Part shown: one piece after another, positions 23,888-37,160 of the stretch
How positions within the stretch are numbered: the first letter of the stretch is position 1
Layout of the letters: each line of letters opens with the position of its first letter
The notes under the pieces: generated by a model
Seen by the model: the letters and a program-made list of their open reading frames with translations, nothing else
The model's database searches: none
What the model was told of the DNA's origin: nothing
Source: Megascapheus bottae
Taxonomy: Eukaryota; Chordata; Mammalia; Rodentia; Geomyidae
DNA length: 64,000 nt
NCBI GenBank assembly: GCA_024803745.1
Contig: JANJXV010001836.1
Coordinates: 1-64,000 of the forward strand
Direction: 5' to 3'
Position numbers and translations under genes: made by a program

Positions 23888-26800
23888 ATGGTAGTGTGTG
23901 AAGTCATACAATGGAGGTGTGTGAAGTCAGAATGTAGGTGTGTGAAGTCACAGAATGGATGTTTCTGATGTAAGAATGGAGGTGTGTGAAGTCATAGATG
24001 GAGGTGTGTGAAATGATAGAATGGAGTTTTGTGAAGTCACAAAATGGAGCTGTGTGAAGTCAGAATGGAGGTGTGTGAAGTCACAGAATGGAGGTTTGTG
24101 AAGTCATAGAATGGAGGTGTGTGAAGTCATAGAATGGAGGTGTGTGAAGTCAAAATGGTGGTGTGTGAACTCATAGAATGGAGGTGTGTGAACTCATAAA
24201 ATGGAGGTATGTGAAGTCATGGAATGGAGGTGTGTGAAGTCAAAGAATAGAGGTGTGTGAAGTCAAACAATGGAGGTGTGTGAAGTCACAGAATGGAGGT
24301 GTGTGAAGTCACAGAAGGGAAGTGTGTGAAGTCAAAATGGAGGTGTGTGAAGTCATCGAATGGAGTTGTGTGAAGTCACGGAATGGAGGTGTGTGAAGTC
24401 ACAGAATGGAGATGTGTGAAGTCAGAATGGAGGTGTGCGAAGTCATGCAATGGAGGTGTGTGAAGTCAGAGAATGGAAGTGTGTGAAGTCAAAATGGAGG
24501 TGTGTGAAGTCACAGAATGGTGGTGTGTGAAGTCACAGAATGGAGGAGTGTGAAGTCAGAGAATGGAGGTTTGTGAAGTCAGAGAATCGAGGTGTGTGAA
24601 GTCATAGAACGGAGGTGTGTGAAGTCAGAATGGAGGTGTGTGAAGTCACAGAATGCAGGTGTGTGAACTCAGAATGGAGGTGTGTGAAGTCACAGAATGG
24701 GGGTTTGTTATGTCATAGAAGGGAGGTGTGTGAAGTCATAGAATGGATGTTTCTGAAGTAAGAATGAAGGTGTGTGAAGTCATAGAATGGAGGTGTGTGA
24801 AGTCCAATTGGAGGTGTGTGAACTCATAGAATGGAGATGTGTGAACTCATAGAATGGAGGTGTGTGAAGTCATGGAATGGAGGTGTGTGAAGTCCAAGAA
24901 TGGAGATGTGTGAAGTCAAACAATGGAGGTGTGTGAAGTCAAAGAATGGAGGTGTGTGAAGTCACATAATGGAAGTGTGTGATGTCAAAATGGAGGTGTG
25001 TGAAGTCACAGAATGGAGGTGTTTGAAGTCACCGATTGTAGGTGTGTGAAGTCACAGAATGGAGGTGTGTGAACTCAGAATGTAGGTGTGTAAAGTCACA
25101 GAATGGAGGTGTGTGAAGTCATAGAATTGAAGTTTGTGAAGTCATAGATTGGAGCTTTGTGAAATCAGAATGGAGGTGTGTGAAGTCACCGAATGGAAGT
25201 GTGTGAAGTCCAAGAATGGAGGTATGTGAAGTCAAATAATGGAGGTGTGTGAAGTCATAGAATGGAGGTGTGTGAAGTCACAGAATGGAAGTGTGTGATG
25301 CCAAAATGGATGTGTGTGAAGTCATAGAATGGAGGTGTGTGAAGTCACAGAATGGAGGTGTGTGAAGTCACAGAATGGAAGTGTGTGATGTCACAATGGA
25401 GGTGTGTGAAGTCACAGAATGGATGTGTGTGAAGTCACCGAATGTAGGTGTGTGAAGTCACAGAATGGAGGTTTGTGAAGTCAGAATGGAGGTGTGTGAA
25501 GTCACCGAATGGAGGTGTGTGAACTCAGAATGGAGATATGTGAAGTCACAGAATGGAGGTTTGTGAAGGCATAGAATGGAGGTGTGTGAAGTCATAGAAA
25601 GGAGGTGTGTGAAGTCAAAATGGTGGTGTGTGAACTCATAGAATGGAGGTGTGTGAACTCATAGAATGGAGGTGTGTGAAGTCATGGAATGGAGGTGTGT
25701 GAAGTCAAAGAATAGAGGTGTGTGAAGTCAAACAATGGAGGTGTGTGAAGTCACAGAATGGAGGTGTGTGAAGTCACAGAAGGGAAGTGTGTGAAGTCAA
25801 AATGGAGGTGTGTGAAGTCATCGAATTGAGTTGTGTGAAGTCACGGAATGGAGGTGTGTGAAGTCACAGAATGGAGGTGTGTGAAGTCAGAATGGAGGTG
25901 TGCGAAGTGATAGAATGGAGGTGTGTGAAGTCAGAGAATGGAAGTGTGTGAAGTCAAAATGGAGGGGTGTGAAGTCACAGAATGGAGGTGTGTGAAGTCA
26001 CAGAATGGAGGTGTGTGAACTCAAAATGGTGGTGTGTGAAGTCACAAATGTAGGTGGGTGAAGTCACAGAATGGAGGTGTGTGAAGTCATAGAATGGAGG
26101 TGTGTGAAGTCACCGAATGCAGGTGTGTGAAGTTATGGAATGGAGGTTTGTGAAGTCAGAGAATCGAGGTGTGTGAAGTCATAGAAGGGAGGTGTGTGAA
26201 GTCACAGAATGGAGGTGTGTGAAGTCACAGAATGGAGGTGTGTGAACTCAGAATGGAGGTGTCTGAAGTCACAGAATGGAGGTTTGTGATGTCATAGAAC
26301 GGAGGTGTGTGAAGTCACAGAATGGAGGTGTCTGAAGTCATAGAATGGAGGTGTGTGAAGTCAGAGAATCTAGGTGTGTGAAGTCACAGAATGGAGGTGT
26401 GTGAAGTCACAGAATGGAGGTGTGTGAAGTCATAGAATGGAAGTGTGTGAAGTCATAGAATGGAGGTGTGTAGTCCGAATGGAGGTGAGTGAAGTCAGAG
26501 AATGGAGGTGTGTGAACTCAGAATGGAGGTGTGTGAAGTCACAGAACCGAGGTTTGTGATGACATAGAAGGGAAGTGTGTGAAGTCATAGAATGGATGTT
26601 TCTGAAGTAAGAATGATGGTGTGTGAAGTCATAGAATGGAGGTGTGTGAAGTCCAAATGGAGGTGTGTGAACTCTTAGAATGGAGATGTATGAACTCATA
26701 GAATGGAGGTGTGTGAAGTCATGGAATGGAGGTGTGTGAAGTCCAAGAATGGAGTTGTGTGAAGTCAAACAATGGAGGTGTGTGAAGTCACAGAATGGAG

Positions 26801-28791
26801 GTGTGTGAAGTCACATAATGGAAGTGTGTGATGTCAGAATGGAGGTGTGTGAAGTCACAGAATGGATGTGTGTGAAGTCACCTAATGTAGGTGTGTGAAG
26901 TCACAGAATGAAGGTGTGTGAACTCAGAATATAGTTGTGTGAAGTCACCGAATGGAGGTGTGTGAACTCAGAATGTAGGTGTGTGAAGTCACAGAATGGA
27001 GGTTTGTGAAGTCATAGAATGGAGGTGTGTGAAGTCACAGAACCGAGGTTTGTGATGCCATAGAAGTGAGGTGTGTGAAGTCATAGATTGGATGTTTCTG
27101 AAGTAAGAATGAAGGTGTGTGAAGTCATAGAATGGAGGTGTGTGAAGTCCAAATGGAGGTGTGTGAACTCTTAGAATGGAGATGTGTGAACTCATAGAAT
27201 GGAGGTGTGTGAAGTCATGGAATGGAGGTGTGTGAAGTCCAAGAATGGAGTTGTGTGAAGTCAAACAATGGAGGTGTGTGAAGTCACAGAATGGAGGTGT
27301 GTGAAGTCACATAATGGAAGTGTGTGATGTCACAATGGAGGTGTGGGAAGTCACAGAATGGATGTGTGTGAAGTCACCGAATGTAGGTGTGTGAAGTCAC
27401 AGAATGGAGGTGTGTGAACTCAGAATGTAGTTGTGTGAAGTCACCGAATGGAGGTGTGTGAACTCAGAATGTAGGTGTGTGAAGTCACAGAATGGAGGTT
27501 TGTGAAGTCATAGAATGGAGGTGTGTGAACTCATAGAATGGAGGTATGTGAAGTCATGGAATGGAGGTGTGTGAAGTCAAAGAATAGAGGTGTGTGAAGT
27601 CAAAAAATGGAGGTGTGTGAAGTCACAGAATGGAGGTGTGTGAAGTCACAGAAGGGAAGTGTGTGAAGTCAAAATGGAGGTGGGTGAAGTCATCGACTGG
27701 AGTTGTGTGAAGTCACGGAATGGAGGTGTGTGAAGTCACAGCATGGAGATGTGTGAAGTCAGAATGGAGGTGTGCGAAGTCATGGAATGGAGGTGTGTGA
27801 AGTCAGAGAATGGAAGTGTGTGAAGTCAAAATGGAGGTGTGTGAAGTCACAGAATGGAGTTGTGTGAAGTCACAGAATGGAGGTGTGTGAAGTCATAGAA
27901 TGGAGGTTTGTGAAGTCAGAGAATCGAGGTGTGTGAAGTCATAAAACGGAGGTGTGTGAAGTCACAGAATGGAGGTGTGTGAAGTCACACAATGGAGGTG
28001 TGTGAACTCAGAATGGAGGTGTCTGAAGTCACAGAATGGAGGTTTGTGATGTCATAGAACGGAGGTGTGTGAAGTCACAGAATGGAGGTGTGTGAAGTCA
28101 TAGAATTGAGGTGTGTGAAGTCAGAGAATCTAGGTGTGTGAAGTCACAGAATGGAGGTGTGTGAAGTCACAGAATGGAGGTGTGTGAAGTCATAGAATGG
28201 AAGTGTGTGAAGTCATAGAATGTAGGTGTGTGAAGTCAGAATGGAGGTGTGCGAAGTCACAGAATGCAGGTGTGTGAACTCAGAATGGACGTGTGTGAAG
28301 TCACAGAATGGGGGTTTGTTATGTCATAGAAGGGAGGTGTGTGAAGTCATAGAATGGATGTTTCTGAAGTAAGAATGAAGGTGTGTGAAGTCATAGAATG
28401 GAGGTGTGTGAAGTCCAATTGGAGGTGTGTGAACTCATAGAATGGAGATGTGTGAACTCATAGAATGGAGGTGTGTGAAGTCATGGAATGGAGGTGTGTG
28501 AAGTCCAAGAATGGAGATGTGTGAAGTCAAAAAATGGAGGTGTGTGAAGTCACAGAATGGAGGTGTGTGAAGTCACATAATGGAAGTGTGTGATGTCAAA
28601 ATGGAGGTGTGTGAAGTCACAGAATGGAGGTGTGTGAAGTCACCGAATGTAGGTGTGTGAAGTCACAGAATGGAGGTGTGTGAACTCAGAATGTAGGTGT
28701 GTGAAGTCACAGAATGGAGGTGTGTGAAGTCATAGAATTGAAGTGTGTGAAGTCATAGATTGGAGCTTTGTGAAATCAGAATGGAGGTGTG

Positions 28792-28799
28792 TGACGTCA
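28792..28799. other. TGACGTCA palindrome, CACCG unit
   Basis: Copy 2 partner of 19,071, with the same CCGAATGGAAG flank. Confidence 0.55.
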
Positions 28800-31700
28800 C
28801 CGAATGGAAGTGTGTGAAGTCCAAGAATGGAGGTATGTGAAGTCAAACAATGGAGGTGTGTGAAGTCATAGAATGGAGGTGTGTGAAGTCACAGAATGGA
28901 AGTGTGTGATGCCAAAATGGATGTGTGTGAAGTCATAGAATGGAGGTGTGTGAAGTCACAGAAAGGAGGTGTGTGAAGTCACAGAATGGAGGTGTGTGAA
29001 CTCAGAATGGATGTGTGTGAAGTCACAGAATGGAGGTGTGTGAAGTCATAGAATGGAAGTTTGTGAAGTCATAGAATGGAGGTTTGTGAAGACAGAATGG
29101 AGGTGTGTGAAGTCACCGAATGGAGGTGTGTGAACTCAGAATGGAGATATGTGAAGTCACAAAATGGAGGTTTGTGAAGGCATAGAATGGAGGTGTGTGA
29201 AGTCATAGAATGGAGGTGTGTGAAGTCAAAATGGTGGTGTGTGAACTCATAGAATGGAGGTGTGTGAACTCATAGAATGGAGGTGTGTGAAGTCATGGAA
29301 TGGAGGTGTGTGAAGTCAAAGAATAGAGGTGTGTGAAGTCAAACAATGGAGGTGTGTGAAGTCACAGAATGGAGGTGTGTGAAGTCACAGAAGGGAAGTG
29401 TGTGAAGTCAAAATGGAGGTGTGTGCAGTCATCGAATTGAGTTGTGTGAAGTCACGGAATGGAGGTGTGTGAAGTCACAGAATGGAGGTGTGTGAAGTCA
29501 GAATGGAGGTGTGCGAAGTGATAGAATGGAGGTGTGTGAAGTCAGAGAATGGAAGTGTGTGAAGTCAAAATGGAGGGGTGTGAAGTCACAGAATGGAGGT
29601 GTGTGAGGTCACAGAATGGAGGTGTGTGAACTCAAAATGGTGGTGTGTGAAGTCATAAATGTAGGTGGGTGAAGTCACAGAATGGAGGTGTGTGAAGTCA
29701 TAGAATGGAGGTGTGTGAAGTCACCGAATGGAGGTGTGTGAAGTTATAGAATGGAGGTTTGTGAAGTCAGAGAATCGAGGTGTGTGAAGTCATAGAAGGG
29801 AGCTGTGTGAAGTCACAGAATGGAGGTGTGTGAAGTCACAGAATGGAGGTGTGTGAACTCAGAATGGAGGTGTCTGAAGTCACAGAATGGAGGTTTGTGA
29901 TGTCATAGAACGGAGGTGTGTGAAGTCACAGAATGGAGGTGTGTGAAGTCATAGAATGGAGGTGTGTGAAGTCAGAGAATCTAGGTGTGTGAAGTCACAG
30001 AATGGAGGTGTGTGAAGTCACAGAATGGAGGTGTGTGAAGTCATAGAATGGAAGTGTGTGAAGTCATAGAATGGAGGTGTGTGAAGTCAGAATGGAGGTG
30101 AGTGAAGTCAGAGAATGGAGGTGTGTACTCAGAATGGAGGTGTGTGAAGTCACAGAACCGAGGTTTGTGATCCCATAGAAGGGAGGTGTGTGAAGTCATA
30201 GAATGGATGATTCTGAAGTAAGAATGAAGGTGTGTGAAGTCATAGAATGGAGGTGTGTGAAGTCCAAATGGAGGTGTGTGAAGTCTTAGAATGGAGATGT
30301 GTGAACTCATAGAATGGAGGTGTGTGAAGTCATGGAATGGAGGTGTGTGAAGTCCAAGAATGGAGTTGTGTGAAGTCAAACAATAGAGGTGTGTGAAGTC
30401 ACAGAATAGAGGTGTGTGAAGTCACATAATGGAAGTGTGTGATGTCACTATGGAGGTGTGTGAAATCACAGAATGGATGTGTGTGAAGTCACCGAATGTA
30501 GGTTTGTGAAGTCACAGAATGGAGGTGTGTGAACTCAGAATGTAGGTGTGTGAAGTCACAGAATGGAGGTGTGTGAAGTCATAGAATGGAGGTGTGTGAA
30601 GTCATAGAATGGAGGTGTGTGAAGTCAAAATGGTGGTGTGTGAACTCATAGAATGGAGGTGTGTGAACTCATAGAATGGAGGTATGTGAAGTCATGGAAT
30701 GGAGGTGTGTGAAGTCAAAGAATAGAGGTGTGTGAAGTCAAACAATGGAGGTGTGTGAAGTCAGAGAATGGAGGTGTGTGAAGTCACAGAAGGGAAGTGT
30801 GTGAAGTCAAAATGGAGGTGTGTGAAGTCATCGAATTGAGTTGTGTGAAGTCACGGAAGGGAGGTGTGTGAAGTCACAGAATGGAGATGTGTGAAGTCAG
30901 AATGGAGGTGTGCGAAGTCATGGAATGGAGGTGTGTGAAGTCAGAGAATGGAAGTGTGTGAACTCAAAATGGAGGTGTGTGAAGTCACAGAATGGAGATG
31001 TGTGAAGTCACAGAATGGAGGTGTGTGAAGTCATAGAATGGAGGTTTGTGAAGTCAGAGGATTGAGGTGTTTGAAGACATAGAACGGAGGTGTGTGAAGT
31101 CACAGAATGGAGGTGTGTGAAGTCACAGAATGGAGGTGTGTGAACTCAGAATAGAGGTGTCTGAAGTCACAGAATGGAGGTTTGTGATGTCATAGAACGG
31201 AGGTGTGTGAAGTCACAGAATGGAGGTGTGTGAAGTCATAGAATGGAGGTGTGTGAAGTCAGAGAATCTAGGTGTGTGAAGTCACAGAATGGAGGTGTGT
31301 GAAATCACAGAATGCAGGTGTGTGAACTCAGAATGGAGGTGTGTTAAGTCACAGAATGGAGGTTTTTTATGTCATAGAAGGGAGGTGTGTGAAGTCATAG
31401 AATGGATGTTTCTGAAGTAAGAATGAAGGTGTGTGAAGTCATAGAATGGAGGTGTGTGAAGTCCAATTGGAGGTGTGTGAACTCATAGAATGCAGATGTG
31501 TGAACTCATAGAATGGAGGTGTGTGAAGTCATGGAATGGAGGTGTGTGAAGTCCAAGATTGGAGATGTGTGAAGTCAAACAATGGATGTTTGTGAAGTCA
31601 CAGAATGGAGGTGTGTGAAGTCACATAATGGAAGTGTGTGATGTCAAAATGGAGGTGTGTGAAGTCACAGAATGGAGGTGTGTGAAGTCACCGAATGTAG

Positions 31701-33537
31701 GTTTGTGAAGTCACAGAATGGAGGTGTGTGAACTCAGAATGTAGGTGTGTGAAGTCACAGAATGGAGGTTTGTGAAGTCATAGAATGGAAGTGTGTGAAG
31801 TCATAGATTGGAGCTTTGTGAAATCAGAATGGAGGTGTGTGAAGTCACCGAATAGAAGTGTGTGAAGCCCAAGAATGGAGGTATGTGAAGTCAAACAATG
31901 GAGGTGTGTGAAGTCATAGAATGGAGGTGTGTGAAGCCACAGAATGGAGGTGTGTGAAGTCACAGAATGGAGGTGTGTGAACTCAGAATGGATGTGTGTG
32001 AAGTCACAGAATGGAGGTGTGTGAAGTCATAGAGTGGAAGTTTGTGAAGTCATAGAATGGAGGTTTGTGAAGTCAAAATGGAGGTGTGTGAAGTCACCGA
32101 ATGGAGATGTGTGAACTCAGAATGGAGATGTGTGAAGTCACAGAATGGAGGTTTGTGAAGGCATAGAATGGAGGTGTGTGAAGTCATAGAATGGAGGTGT
32201 GTGAAGTCAAAATGGTGGTGTGTGAACTCATAGAATGGAGGAGTGTGAACTCATAGAATGGAGGTGTGTGAAGTCATGGAATGGAGGTGTGTGAAGTCAA
32301 AGAATAGAGGTGTGTGAAGTCAAACAATGAAGGTGTGTGAAGTCACAGAATAGAGGTGTGTGAAGTCACAGAATGGAAGTGTGTGAAGTCAAAATGGAGG
32401 TGTGTGAGGTCACAGAATGGAGGTTTGTGAAGTCACAGAATGGAGGCTTGTGAAGTCAAAATGGTAGTGTGTGTGGGCACAAATGGAGATGGGTGAAGTC
32501 ACAATATGGAGGTGTGTGAAGTCATAGAATGGAGGTGTGTGAAGTCACAGAATTGAGGTGTGTGAAGTCACAGAATGGAGGTGTGTGAAGTCACAGAATG
32601 GAGGTGTGTGAAGTCATAGAATGGAAGTGTGTGAAGTCATAGAATGGAGGTGTGTGAAGTCAGAATGGAGGTGAGTGAAGTCATAGAATGGAGGTGTGTG
32701 AAATCAGAATGGAGGTGTGTGAAGTCACAGAACCGTGGTTTGTGATGCCATAGAAGGGAGGTGTGTGAAGTCATAGAATGGATGTTTCTGAAGTAAGAAT
32801 GAAGGTGTGTGAACTCATAGAATGGAGGTGTGTGAAGTCATGGAATGGAGGTGTGTGAAGTCCAAGAATGGAGTTGTGTGAAGTCAAACAATGGAGGTAT
32901 GTGAAGTCACAGATTGGAGGTGTGTGAAGTCACATAATGGAAGTGTGTGATTTCACAATGGAGGTGTGTGAAGTCACAGAATGGATGTGTATGAAGTCAC
33001 GGAATGTAGGTGTGTGAAGTCACAGAATGGAGGTGTGTGAACTCAGAATGTAGTTGTGTGAAGTCAACCAATGGAGGTGTGTGAACTCAGAATGTAGGTG
33101 TGTGAAGTCACAGAATGGAGGTTTGTGAAGTCATAGAATGGAGGTGTGTGAAGTCATAGAATGGAGGTGTGTGAAGTCAAAGAATAGAGGTGTGTGAAGT
33201 CAAACAATGGAGGCGTGTGAAGTCACAGAATGGAGGTGTGTGAAGTCACAGAAGGGAAGTGTGTGAAGTCAAAATGGAGGTGTGTGAAGTAATCGAATGG
33301 AGTTGTGTGAAGTCACGGAATGGAGGTGTGTGAAGTCACAGAATGGAGTTGTGTGAAGTCAGAATGGAGGTGTGCGAAGTCATGGAATGGAGGGGTGTGA
33401 AGTCAGAGAATGGAAGTGTGTGAAGTCAAAATGGAGGTGTGTGAAGTCACAGAATGGAGGTGTGTGAAGGCACATAATGGAAGTGTGTGATGTCAAAATG
33501 GAGGTGTGTGAATTCACAGAATGGAGGTGTGTGAAGT

Positions 33538-33629
33538 CACCGAAAGTAGGTGTGTGAAGTCACAGAATGGAGGTGTGTGAAGTCACCGAAAGTAGGTGTG
33601 TGAAGTCACAGAATGGAGGTGTGTGAAGT
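33538..33629 (+). repeat. Local 46-bp (two-unit) duplication
   Basis: The series CACCGAAAGTAGG then CACAGAATGG starts at 33,538 and again at 33,584. The GAAAGTAGG variant is otherwise replaced by GAAGGTAGG or GAATGTAGG in the array, so the pair arose in place. Confidence 0.8.
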
Positions 33630-34417
33630 CATAGAATGGAAGTGTGTGAAGTCATAGATTGGAGCTTTGTGAAATCAGAATGGAGGTGTGTGAAGTAACC
33701 GAATGGAAGTGTGTGAAGTCCAAGAATGGAGGTATGTGAAGTCAAACAATGGAGGTGTGTGAAGTCATAGAATGGAGGTGTGTGAAGTCACAGAATGGAA
33801 GTGTGTGATGCCAAAATGGATGTGTGTGAAGTCATAGAATGGAGGTGTGTGAAGTCACAGAATGGAGGTGTGTGAAGTCATCGAATGGAGTTGTGTGAAG
33901 GCACGGAATGGAGGTGTGTGAAGTCACAGAATGGAGATGTGTGATGTCAGAATGGAGGTGTGCGAAGTCATGGAATGGAGGTGTGTGAAGTCAGAGAATG
34001 AATGTGTGTGAAGTCAAAATGGAGGTGTGTGAAGTCACAGAATGGAGGTGTGTGAAGTCACAGAATGGAGGTGTGTGAAGTCATAGAATGGAGGTTTGTG
34101 AAGTCAGAGAATCGAGGTGTGTGAAGTCATAGAACGGAGGTGTGTGAAGTCACAGAATGGAGGTGTGTGAAGTCACAGAATGGAGGTGTGTGAAGTCATA
34201 GAATGGAAGTGTGTGAAGTCCAAGAATGGAGGTATGTGAAGTCAAACAATGGAGGTGTGTGAAGTCATAGAATGGAGGTGTGTGAAGTCACAGAATGTAA
34301 GTGTGTGATGCCAAAATGGATGTGTGTGAAGTCATAGAATGGAGGTGTGTGAAGTCACAGAATGGAGGTGTGTGAAGTCACAGAATGGAGGTGTGTGAAC
34401 TCAGAATGTATGTGTGT

Positions 34418-34685
34418 GAAGGCACAGAATGGAGGTGTGTGAAGTCAGAGAATGGAAGTGTGTGAAGTCAAAATGGAGGTGTGTGAATTCACAGAATGGA
34501 GGTGTGTGAAGTCACAGAATGGAGGTGTGTGAACTCAGAATGGATGTGTGTGAAGGCACAGAATGGAGGTGTGTGAAATCAGAGAATGGAAGTGTGTGAA
34601 TTCAAAATGGAGGTGTGTGAATTCACAGAATGGAGGTGTGTGAAGTCACAGAATGGAGGTGTGTGAAATCAAAGAATGGAGATGT
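34418..34685 (+). repeat. Local 134-bp (six-unit) tandem duplication
   Basis: A six-unit series starting with GAAGGCACAG occurs at 34,418 and 34,552. The 134 bp equal four 23-bp and two 21-bp units. The second copy has acquired GAAATC, GAATTC and CAAAG changes, so it is not brand new. Confidence 0.8.
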
Positions 34686-34809
34686 GTGAAGTCATAGAAT
34701 GGAAGTGTGTGAAGTCATAGAATGGAGGAGTGTGAAGTCAGAATGGAGGTGAGTGAAGTCAGAGAATGGAGGTGTGTGAACTCAGAATGGAGGTGTGTGA
34801 AGTCACAGA

Positions 34810-37160
34810 ACCGAGGTTTGTGATGCCATAGAAGGGAGGTGTGTGAAGTCATAGAATGGATGTTTCTGAAGTAAGAATGAAGGTGTGAGAAGTCATAGAA
34901 TGGAGGTGTGTGAAGTCCAAATGGAGGTGTGTGAACTCTTAGAATGGAGATGTGTGAACTCATAGAATGGAGGTGTGTGAAGTCATGGAATGGAGGTGTG
35001 TGAAGTCAAAGAATAGAGGTGTGTGAAGTCAAACAATGGAGGTGTGTAAAGTCACAGAATAGAGGTGTGTGAAGTCACAGAAGGGAAGTGTGTGAAGTCA
35101 AAATGGAGGTGTGTGAAGTCACAGAATAGAGGTTTGTGAAGTCACAGAATGGAGGTTTGTGAAGTCAAAATGGTAGCGTGTGACGTCACAAATGGAGATG
35201 GGTGAAGTCACAATATGGAGGTGTGTGAAGTCATAGAATGGAGGTGTGTGAAGTCACAGAATTGAGGTGTGTGAAGTCATAGAATGGAGGTGTGTGAAGT
35301 CACAGAATGGAGGTGTGTGAAGTCACAGAATGGAGGTGTGTGAAGTCACAGAATGGAAGTGTGTGATGTCAAAATGGAGGTGTGTGAAGTCACAGAATGG
35401 AGGTATGTGAAGTCACCGAAGGTAGGTGTGTGAAGTCACAGAACGGAGGTGTTTGAAGTCAAAGAATGGAGGTGTGTGAGTCATCGAATGGAGTTGTGTG
35501 AAGTCAAGGAATGGAGGTGTGTGAATTCACAGAATGGAGCTGTGTGAAGTCAGAATGGAGGTGTGCGAAGTCATAGAATGGAGGTGTGTAAAGTCAGAGA
35601 ATGGAAGTGTGTGAAGTCAAAATGGAGGTGTGTGAAGTAATCGAATGGAGTTGTGTGAAGTCACGGAATGGAGGTGTGTGAAGTCATAGAATGGAGGTTT
35701 GTGAAGTCAGAGAATCGAGGTTTGTGAAGTCATAGAAAGGAGGTGTGTGAAGTCACAGAACGGAGGTGTGTGAAGTCACAGAATGGAGGAGTGTGAAGTC
35801 ATAGAATGGAAGTGTGTGAAGTCAAAATGGAGGTGTGTGAAGTAATCGAATGGAGTTGTGTGAAGTCACGGAATGGAGGTGTGTGAAGTCACAGAATGGA
35901 GATGTGTGAAGTCAGAATGGAGGTGTGCGAAGTCACAGAATGGAGATGTGTGAAGTCAGAATGGAGGTGTGTGAAGTCAAAATGGAGGTGTGTGAAGTCA
36001 CAGAATGGAGGTGTGTGAAGTCACAGAATGGAGGTGTGTGAAGTCATAGAATGGAGATTTGTGAAGTCAAAGAATCGAGGTGTGTGAAGTCATAGAAAGG
36101 AGGTGTGTGAAGTCACAGAACGGAGGTGTGTGAAGTCACAGAATGGAGGTGTGTGAAGTCATAGAATGGAAGTGTGTGAAGTCCAAGAATGGAGGTATGT
36201 GAAGTCAAACAATGGAGGCGTGTGAAGTCACAGAATGGAGGTGTGTGAAGTCACAGAAGGGAAGTGTGTGAAGTCAAAATGGAGGTGTGTGAAGTAATCG
36301 AATGGAGTTGTGTGAAGGCACGGAATGGAGGTGTGTGAAGTCACAGATTGGAGATGTGTGAAGTCAGAATGGAGGTGTGTGAAGTCATAGAATGGAGGTT
36401 TGTGAAGTCAGAGAATCGAGGTGTGTGAAGTCATAGAACGGAGGTGTGTGATGTCACAGAATGGAGGTGTGTGAAGTCACAGAATGGAGGTGTGTGAAGT
36501 CATACAATGGAAGTGTGTGAAGTCCAAGAATGGAGGTATGTGGAGTCAAACAATGGAGGTGTGTGAAGTCATAGAATGGAGGTGTGTGAAGTCACAGAAT
36601 GGAAGTGTGTGATGCCAAAATGGATGTGTGTGAAGTCATAGAATGGAGGTGTGTGAAGTCAGAGAATGGAGGTGTGTGAAGTCAGAGAATGGAGGTGTGT
36701 GAAGTCAGAGAATGGAAGTGTGTGAAGTCAAAATGGAGGTGTGTGAATTCACAGAATGGAGGTGTGTGAAGTCACAGAATGGAGGTGTGTGAACTCAAAA
36801 TGGTGGTGTGTGAAGTCACAAATGTAGGTGGGTGAAGTCACAGAATGGAGGTGTGTGAAGTCAGAATGGAGGTGTGTGAAGTCACCGAATGGAGGTGTGT
36901 GAACTTACAGAATGGAGGTTTGTGAAGTCAGAGAATCGAGGTGTGTGAAGTCATAGAAGGGAGGTGTGTGAAGTCAGAGAATCTAGGTGTGTGAAGTCAC
37001 AGAATGGAGGTGTGTGAAATCACAGAATGGAGATGTGTGAAGTCATAGAATGGAAGTGTGTGAAGTCATAGAATGGAGGTGTGTGAAGTCAGAATGGAGG
37101 TGAGTGAAGTCAGAGAATGGAGGTGTGTGGACTCCGAATGGAGGTGTGTGAAGTCACAAA
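34810..37160 (+). repeat. Right HOR, partial copy 1 (2,351 bp)
   Basis: Begins at the right-family anchor ACCGAGGTTTGTGATGCC (34,810). It contains the GGTAGCG marker at 35,172, then a mosaic with repeated GTAATCGAATGG units (near 35,637, 35,833 and 36,296). It ends at the next anchor at 37,161. It lacks much of the canonical 3.84 kb series. Confidence 0.75.
35179..35190. other. TGTGACGTCACA palindrome by the GGTAGCG marker
   Basis: Core TGACGTCA at 35,181-35,188, just after GGTAGCG. The other right-family copies read TGAGGTCAC at this place, so the palindrome is private to this copy. Confidence 0.55.

Larger units (their letters stand above)
23136..31455 (+). repeat. 9.74 kb tandem duplication, copy 2
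   Basis: Partner of 13,380-23,135, shorter because it lacks the 1,444-bp insertion. Relative to copy 1 it has 44 extra bases near 28,990 (a CTCAGAATGGATG unit plus a CACAG unit). Pairing holds through GTTAAG at 31,343 (pairs with 23,022) and ends near 31,455. There copy 1 passes into the junction sequence, and copy 2 passes into GTCCAATTGG. Confidence 0.86.
31456..34809 (+). repeat. Transition mosaic between left and right HOR families
   Basis: Landmark order here matches neither neighbour over long stretches. It contains a TTTCTGAAGTAAG at 32,787, an early form of the right-hand GGTAGCG marker (GGTAGTGTGTGTGGGC near 32,464), the first GTAATCGAATGG unit of the right family near 33,290, and two local duplications (33,538 and 34,418). 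It is all satellite. Confidence 0.7.
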
